From: Membranipora membranacea
Taxonomy: Eukaryota > Bryozoa > Gymnolaemata > Cheilostomatida > Membraniporidae
NCBI GenBank assembly: GCA_914767715.1
Contig: OU612070.1
Span: 2,807,501 to 2,871,500, forward strand
DNA: 64,000 nucleotides
Direction of reading: 5' to 3'
Position numbers and translations under genes: made by a program. Below are positions 59,501 through 64,000 of the stretch, piece after piece. Within the stretch, counting starts at the first letter, position 1. Every line of letters starts with the position of its first letter. The notes under the pieces were generated by a model. It searched no databases and had not been told where the DNA came from. It was given only the letters and a program-made list of their open reading frames with translations.

Positions 59501-62500
59501 GATTTAAATCAGCACATTGTTTAGCAATTCTATGGATTTCATCAAAATAGGAGTTGAGATCTGATTGATTAGCTATGCAGCCTATGATGCAGGTGTCATC
59601 TGCGTACTTAATTATTGTAACATTACTCAGGTTTGAGGTAATCCGATTTGTATATATGGAGAACAAAAGCGGAGACAGACAGCAGCCCTGGGGGGTGCCA
59701 GTGTTCGTTATAATAGCATTTGAAGTTTTACCATCAACAACAGTTCTTCGCACTCTGTTAGATAAGAAGCTGTATATCCACTCAGTGACATTGGAGTCAA
59801 GATGAGTAAGCTGCGAGATAAGATCAGGAACATGTATAGTGTTAAAGGCCGATGAAAAGTCTAAGAAGAGACGTCTAGCATAGTGTGGAGCCTTCTGGTC
59901 AATAAAGCTGGTGATGGTTGAAGTTAGACAGAGCAGGGCATCTTGTGTAGACCGATTCGCTTGATATGCGAACTGGTATCTATCCATAGGAGTATGAGCC
60001 ATAATATAATGTTTTACAAGCCGCTCCATCATCTTGCAGAGACAGCTAGTTAGCGCTATTGGTCGATATTGTTTAAGTTGATCAGGGTCTTTGACTTTTG
60101 GTAGAGGTTTTATTATAGCCGATTTCCATGATGCAGGTGTAGTTTTAGAGTTGATAGAGGAGCTGAACAGTCTAGTGATGATAGGCGCCAGCTGGTTGGA
60201 GCATAGCTTTAGAACTTTGGGAATAAGGCCGTCTGGTCCGGGGCCTTTCCTAGGGTTAAGTCCACTGAGCTGCTTGAGGACTATATCTTCTTTTATTTCT
60301 AGTGGTGGTGCTGTAGTGTTAGAATTGTTTATCACAGGCGGGACGGGTATAGGTTTCTCATATCTGGTGAAGAAGACATTCAGGTCATCTGGGGCAAATA
60401 GGTTCTGCTTAGGAGTTGTGTTGGTGCTAGTAGGTAACCCCACTAATTTTCTTTATATCTGTCCATGCTTTTGCAGGGTGTTTGACTAGTTGTTGTTGAA
60501 TTTTGGTAGAGTAGCTTTTCTTAGCGATAATTATTGCCTTGGTTATATCACGTTTAAGTTTGTTATACAGTTTACAATTGCCAGTGTCATGAGCAGTTTG
60601 TTTTTGTTCCAACATATCTGATATATGCTTGTTCATCCACGGTTTTTGGTTGGTACACATCCTGAAACTTTTAGTGGGTATGCAGGTGTCTGTACAGAAA
60701 TTGATATAGTCTGAGATAACTTCAGTCTGTGTGTGGATATCATCCTCATCAGAAAGTAAATTATCCCAGAGTGTAATATCCAAAGCTGCTTTCAAGTTGT
60801 CACAGTTTTCGTTTGTAAACATACGACGGGTTACTCTGGTAGGTTTAGATTTGGAGAGAGGTGTGTAGGATGGGATGAGATGAGTTATGTAATGGTCAGA
60901 TCCTCCGAGGTTTGCAAGTTGGTGGCAATGGCTGAAGGCGTCTTTGAGTCTGATGTAACATTTGTCTAGGATTCTATTGCTTCTTGTCGGTGTTTTAACT
61001 ACCTGGTAGTATCTATCAAGTCTGAAAGGAAGCTGGTTGAAATCGCCCATTACCATAATACAAGAATCAGGGTGATGCAGTTGGCGCAAGTCAAGACTAT
61101 AGTCCTGGGTTCTACATTGTATATGTTTTATCATTGCATGAGGTGGTTGGTGAGAGACAGCGCTACCGCATATCCCCATATCATGTCATTAGCATGTTAG
61201 GAAAGAATGCAAAGCTGGCATATCTAAGTTTTTCAGACTCTGACAGTTGGGTTTCTTTCTGAAAAGTGAGGCACTCATTGAACTCTTTGCTCATGTGTTA
61301 TGCAAAAGATGTCCAGTCGAAAAATGACATGAGAGGCAATTGAAACATCAAAAAATGTTGTTTGTAATTGCCCAAAGACAGTGGTCTTAAGACCACACAA
61401 TATCATACTAGTTCCATAAAAAGTTTGACATAATTCAATTGAATTTTTTCAATTTTTGCTGGTCTGATACGAGCAGACTTCTCTACAAGTTAACTTGGTG
61501 AATTAATTGCCATGTCAACAATCCTACAACCTGGAATTCCCTGATGATTAGATCAGTTAGATTACACAGAATAGGAGTTATTTCCCCACACATATAATGC
61601 CAAAACAAAACACCTTTTAATTTCTGCATATGACCACTACAACTGGGTACACCCGGTGAATTTTACAGAATATACATCAATTAAATATAAAACGTGATCA
61701 GTATCCTGTCATCAAATATTGTCCGTGCCATAACAACTTAGGCTATAGCTGATTCTGGCCTAGTGTACTTGTATTCTGACTGACTCATGGAAAGTCATGT
61801 GACAGCATGGAAAGACACGCTGACAAGCTGGAAAGACAGCTAAACTTACTACAAGGGGTCCCAGCAACGGGCCATGTAAAGCCAATAACCCTAACACGTA
61901 CGCTGTGTTCCATAGGGTGGCAATGGTGGATTGGAATGTGCTGTGGGATGAGAGAACACAACTCCGAGTAGTGAATCGCGGGCTATCTAATTGGCGCCAC
62001 CGACCCATTCTTTTTTGGGGATGGTGAGATGGCGCAATCGGTTAGCAATCGGTTAGCAATCGGTTAGCGCGCTTGCTATTCACTGCCAGGCAATTAGTGC
62101 CGTAGGAGTTGTGGGTTTGAGTCCCACTGGGGGAGCTTTCATTGTTGATTGTTCCAGCCCCCAGCACCATCGGGTGTATACCTCTCCTTAACATATACAT
62201 AAGCTTCAAAGGCTGATGTAACTGAGGCCTTTGATAAGCTCGTTTTCCCTTTCTTTGCATAGATATCAAGCTGCAGCTGGAAAGCCCACTATCATGACAT
62301 CTACTTGACATCTCCTATAGCTAGGGAAAACCGCTCACGAATGCCATATATTCAATAACATGGAATAACAGTTAAAGTTAATTGAGTCTGTTGATTTCTG
62401 CATTACATTTCTATTACAGTTGATAGAATGCAGCTTGCTAGTTTTTACACATCTAAGGCTCGAGAAGGGAATGCAGGTGTTCCTGGCTCATCAAACTGGA

Positions 62501-63345
62501 CTCTTTGCCATTACAACAAAAATCCAATAAGTGAAATGGATTACATACAGTGCGATGACAATAGACAGCCATTCACGCGGCAAATTTCTGTCAAAGTCGG
62601 ATTTGATAAGGGCGTCCAACTGAGAGAATTTGAGGCCTATGGACTTGGTTAGTGTTGTATCGAGCATTTCCCCCTTAAATACCAAAATTAAAGTTTTCAG
62701 GATGTGTTCGCGCCTAGGCAGGTAAAATAGTGAAGCTCAATTTTAGAACTGAATTCAGTAAAACAAATCAATGGAAAAAGGGCTAGTTGTTCAAATTCAC
62801 AGCTACTTTTTTGTTGTTGTAGAACCTGGTGAATATGATGCAGCTGCAATAATAACTCTCAAGTTCAGCAACTCAGCGCACCTTGTGATGGCTCTCCATC
62901 AGTGGAATAATAGCATGACTGGTGATGTACCGCCATCAAGGTAAGTGGTGCATTGTATGTAGTACATTACAAATAATGATTCTGGATACAAATTTTTTTA
63001 TTCCACTAAAACTTGGTATATGATTTTATAAAATCAATGTCAAGCTAGTTTGAGCTTGTATTGGTGTCATCCATAAACATATAAATAGTTATATGTTTAT
63101 GGTGTCATCATAACTGCGAGACAATCAATTTTTTAGCTATACAATCTACCAGAAATCTAACCAAGACAACAGTAGTTTCACTGTTGTCAAAGATGTTCCA
63201 CATGCTCCATCTGCTCAAACTGTGGATATCTCTATTGATGGTCTCAATGGAGCACATGGATATGAGTACAGGGTATTACTGAGTCATGAGGGAATCCTCT
63301 ATGGAGATGTCAATTCTGTGGATACATCATTGACGGTTCCAGCAG
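53130..63345 (+). CDS. F5-8 type C / FN3 receptor, copy B (continues past the window)
   Basis: Exons: 53130-53193 (signal peptide), 54038-54274, 54615-54848, 55313-55519, 55899-56117, 57041-57262, 62420-62647, 62823-62940, 63137-63345. Frames are open throughout and internal borders are AG/GT, mostly phase 1. The order is signal peptide, fucolectin-type F5-8 domain, two more F5-8-like domains, and FN3-like domain. Copy A predicts that juxtamembrane and tyrosine-tail exons lie beyond 64000. Such lectin domains bind sugars or glycoproteins outside the cell; the ligand is unknown. The first exon's donor is not GT in the position used by copy A (GGGGAGTA for GGTAGTA), so either a shifted donor or another first exon is used. 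A 4.9 kb insertion lies in the intron 57263-62419. Confidence 0.82.
54038..54848 (+). CDS. Copy B: fucolectin-type F5-8 domain (two exons)
   Basis: Exon 54038-54274 has INVAVSKAANQSSQY, SLAVDGSRDG, SHTDVDSSQWWMVDLGKVF and YRVRLWNRVD, the hallmark order of fucolectin/tachylectin-4 (FTP) domains (N-ALGKxAxQSS, AVDG, WWxVDLG, V-IYNR). Exon 54615-54848 supplies the second half, ending HLAVFNRGNEGVTLVELEVYG. Family members bind fucose; the loop residues that do this cannot be confirmed by eye. Confidence 0.9.
55313..56117 (+). CDS. Copy B: second F5-8-like domain (two exons)
   Basis: Exon 55313-55519 reads NIAEQKPAVTDVVGE, LVDGVTSPDGTC, SVTWTVDLQEDY and IRIFTQDC in an intact frame. Exon 55899-56117 reads LQLTNLAIQLKSQS, VHCDQ and LEKVSEIRIFGP. 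Cysteines in each half suggest a disulfide. It is diverged from domain 1 but keeps the VDL core and the EIRIFG end. Confidence 0.8.
56764..56866. repeat. Intronic minisatellite, counterpart of 39920-40030
   Basis: Units such as ACATACATC change into GCGCACATT units along the array. Confidence 0.75.
56876..56937 (-). mobile_element. Very short LINE 3' end (5'-truncated copy)
   Basis: TGATTGATTGATTTTATTAC and ATCACTAACTGT match the 3' end of the LINE at 58799-58840 (GATGGATGGATTTTATTACT, ATCACTGACAG). Copy A lacks it at this intron position. Confidence 0.65.
57041..57262 (+). CDS. Copy B: third F5-8-like domain, first exon
   Basis: SKNFALASNGGKAEQ, RANDGQ and DKWLKIDLNHYMYLVEM, with donor GT at 57263. 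Its partner exon is 5.2 kb away at 62420 because of the intron insertion. Confidence 0.82.
57334..57561 (+). repeat. tRNA-like repeat with inverted head, left copy
   Basis: The tRNA-like core at 57414-57508 has GGCGAAATCGGTTAGCGCGC (A box) and GTGGGTTCGAGTCCCAC (B box) with a long variable arm, tRNA-Leu/Ser-like. Its left neighbour 57354-57410 is an inverted version of the tRNA 5' half. A closely similar copy in the same orientation is at 61938-62187. Confidence 0.75.
57563..57800. repeat. Inverted repeat arm, partner at 61550-61770
   Basis: GTAGGCCAGAAGCAGC, ATGGCACGGACAAT, TAAAATTCACCGGGTG and AAATTAAAAGGTGTTTTGTT recur in reverse complement at the far end of the insertion. The arms enclose the tandem repeat and LINE copy 2. 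Confidence 0.8.
57950..58525. repeat. Tandem repeat, about 137-bp unit, 3.4 copies
   Basis: Units contain GGCAGCATATC, AAGTGAAATGTTA, ACAAYGTGCTGAAT and TGTAGCAATCATRTCAG. The second unit is split by the palindrome at about 58199-58307. Confidence 0.75.
58205..58302. repeat. Palindrome, about 48-bp arms
   Basis: The centre is ACGCCGCGGCGT. The inner arms include GCTCCCGATCCACTGGT and its complement without error; the outer arms are about 80 percent paired. It sits inside one unit of the tandem repeat, so it was inserted. Confidence 0.82.
58940..60443 (-). pseudogene. LINE copy 2: reverse transcriptase and C-terminus
   Basis: The long frame 59421-60443 has GPDGLIPKVLKL, KSAIIKPLPK, YRPIALTSCLCKMMERL, RRLFLDFSSAFNTI, GTPQGCCLSPLLFSIYTNRI and YADDTCIIG (catalytic YADD at 59595-59606). 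A frameshift near 59440 carries the sequence into VKYLGVLVDDKLRFNDHV. A further break precedes the last frame (58940-59206). This copy is better kept than copy 1 in the RT but still has at least three disruptions. Confidence 0.9.
60430..61179 (-). pseudogene. LINE copy 2: endonuclease end and linker
   Basis: VMGDFNQLPF, LDKCYIRLKDAF, GGSDHYITHLIPSY and KPWMNKHISDMLEQK, AWTDIKKISG. The GSDH motif of EEP nucleases is intact. One indel near 60440 separates this frame from the RT frame. Confidence 0.88.
61550..61770. repeat. Inverted repeat arm, partner of 57563-57800
   Basis: Reverse complement of the left arm with scattered differences; the arm ends near GCTGATTCTGGCCTA. Confidence 0.8.
61938..62187 (+). 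repeat. tRNA-like repeat with inverted head, right copy
   Basis: Direct copy of 57334-57561. Its D-arm region carries a triplicated 11-bp word AATCGGTTAGC (62036-62068). After its end the sequence returns to receptor intron matching copy A from about 40440. Confidence 0.75.
62420..62647 (+). CDS. Copy B: third F5-8-like domain, second exon
   Basis: GVPGSSNWTLCHYNKNPISE, IQCDDNRQPFTRQIS and LREFEAYGLG; donor GT at 62648. It pairs with exon 57041-57262 and matches 40651-40878 in copy A. Confidence 0.83.
62823..63345 (+). CDS. Copy B: fibronectin III-like domain (two exons)
   Basis: Exons 62823-62940 and 63137-63345, joined in phase 2. Contains TLKFSNSAHLVMALHQWNNS, YTIYQKSNQDNSSF, DISIDGLNGAHGYEYRVLL and DTSLTVPA. 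One more codon than copy A in the NSSF loop. After 63346 the intron follows to the window edge. Confidence 0.72.
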
Positions 63346-64000
63346 GTATCTTTCTTTTTTCACATTGTTTGATGTATGTCTTAACATATCATCACTGTCT
63401 GCAGTGTTTGACAATAATATAAATTGTTGACGATATGAAGGGGTTTTTAATGGCCACATGACTTCCCACTCACTAGTTTACCACCCTTAGCCAACAGCTA
63501 GCCATAATTGAGGGTGAAGGAGCATGCTGCCTCTGCATGTTGAGTGCTCTTGATTGACTTATGACAGCACCTCATACATGGAATTGAACTATGGATAGGG
63601 TTTTTCCAACTGCATGCGCATCTACGTTGTTCCAAACGAAAAAATTAATGTTATTTGACAGAAATCTAGATCAATATTGATACGCTATAGAGAAGTAATA
63701 ACGTTTTCACTGTATAAATATGTTATATGATCTGGAAAGATATACTCGAAATCACAACTGATCAATGAGTATGGTTAAGATTTGCCTCAATTTTGCTCAA
63801 GTTAGGCCATTGATGCACCATCCTCATCTATCCCCACATATTTCTGCTCTGTCCTGTTTGGGTTGCGGGTGCTTGCTTTTAAAATTTTTAAGGTACCCTA
63901 CATTGATTTTAGACCCTCAAGACTTGCTACCTATCTCTGTTTCTGATTTTCATGGCAACTTAACTTGTTTGGCATCACTGTGTGATTATGATTGTTTCCA

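Larger units (their letters stand above)
58799..61190 (-). mobile_element. LINE non-LTR retrotransposon, copy 2 (5'-truncated)
   Basis: Same family as 1-4875, reversed. It starts within the endonuclease (about 61190), runs through the linker and RT, and ends with a UTR and a (TCCA)n tail at 58799-58815. Lack of the N-terminal half is typical of incomplete reverse transcription. Confidence 0.9.

Overview
This is AT-rich eukaryotic DNA, almost certainly from an invertebrate animal. Genes are split by introns with GT..AG borders, spacers are long, and most of the window is transposable elements (LINE, Gypsy LTR, hAT-like, Tc1-like, THAP-containing and foldback elements, plus tRNA-derived repeats). 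No bacterial operon, rRNA, CRISPR array or convincing functional tRNA was seen. The species cannot be fixed from the sequence; a sponge or another early-branching marine animal would fit the lectin-like receptor genes, but that is inference.

Host genes. Two tandem paralogues of one multi-exon gene family lie on the + strand. Copy B (53130 to past the right edge) has a signal-peptide exon, a fucolectin/F5-8 type C domain (54038-54848), two further F5-8-like domains (55313-56117 and 57041-62647) and a fibronectin III-like domain (62823-63345). Each domain is split over two exons, mostly with phase-1 borders. Copy A (25254-44614) has the same order and also shows the 3' end: a tyrosine-rich tail with YENQ, YENV, YCQP and YSLP. 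Copy A carries a 1-base frameshift, lacks the first lectin domain and has no visible membrane exon, so it looks like a decaying pseudogene. A third, orphan tail exon lies at 5861-6056. Together these suggest a family of secreted or membrane lectin receptors with a phosphotyrosine-type tail.

Layout. 1-4875: a LINE broken by two hAT-like insertions. 4.9-6.1 kb: unknown sequence and the orphan receptor tail. 6.4-9.6 kb: a large inverted-repeat element with a THAP-domain relic and nested repeats. 9.6-20 kb: mostly unassigned, with direct repeats, a palindrome and a small cysteine-rich coding relic. 20.8-22.4 kb: an internally deleted hAT element. 22.6-25.7 kb: upstream region and first exon of receptor copy A, with nested insertions. 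27.9-30.2 kb: another terminal-inverted-repeat element. 33.2-44.6 kb: receptor copy A, with a 3.5 kb foldback element in an intron. 45.2-46.2 kb: a LINE of a different clade. 47.4-50.9 kb: a defective Gypsy element with both LTRs. 51.5-64 kb: receptor copy B, with a 4.9 kb composite insertion in one intron that contains a second copy of the first LINE family in reverse.

The two receptor copies act as each other's reference. Empty sites in one copy date and delimit insertions in the other, which makes several element boundaries unusually secure. Positions of splice sites and domains are read directly from the sequence; functions are inferred from family resemblance.
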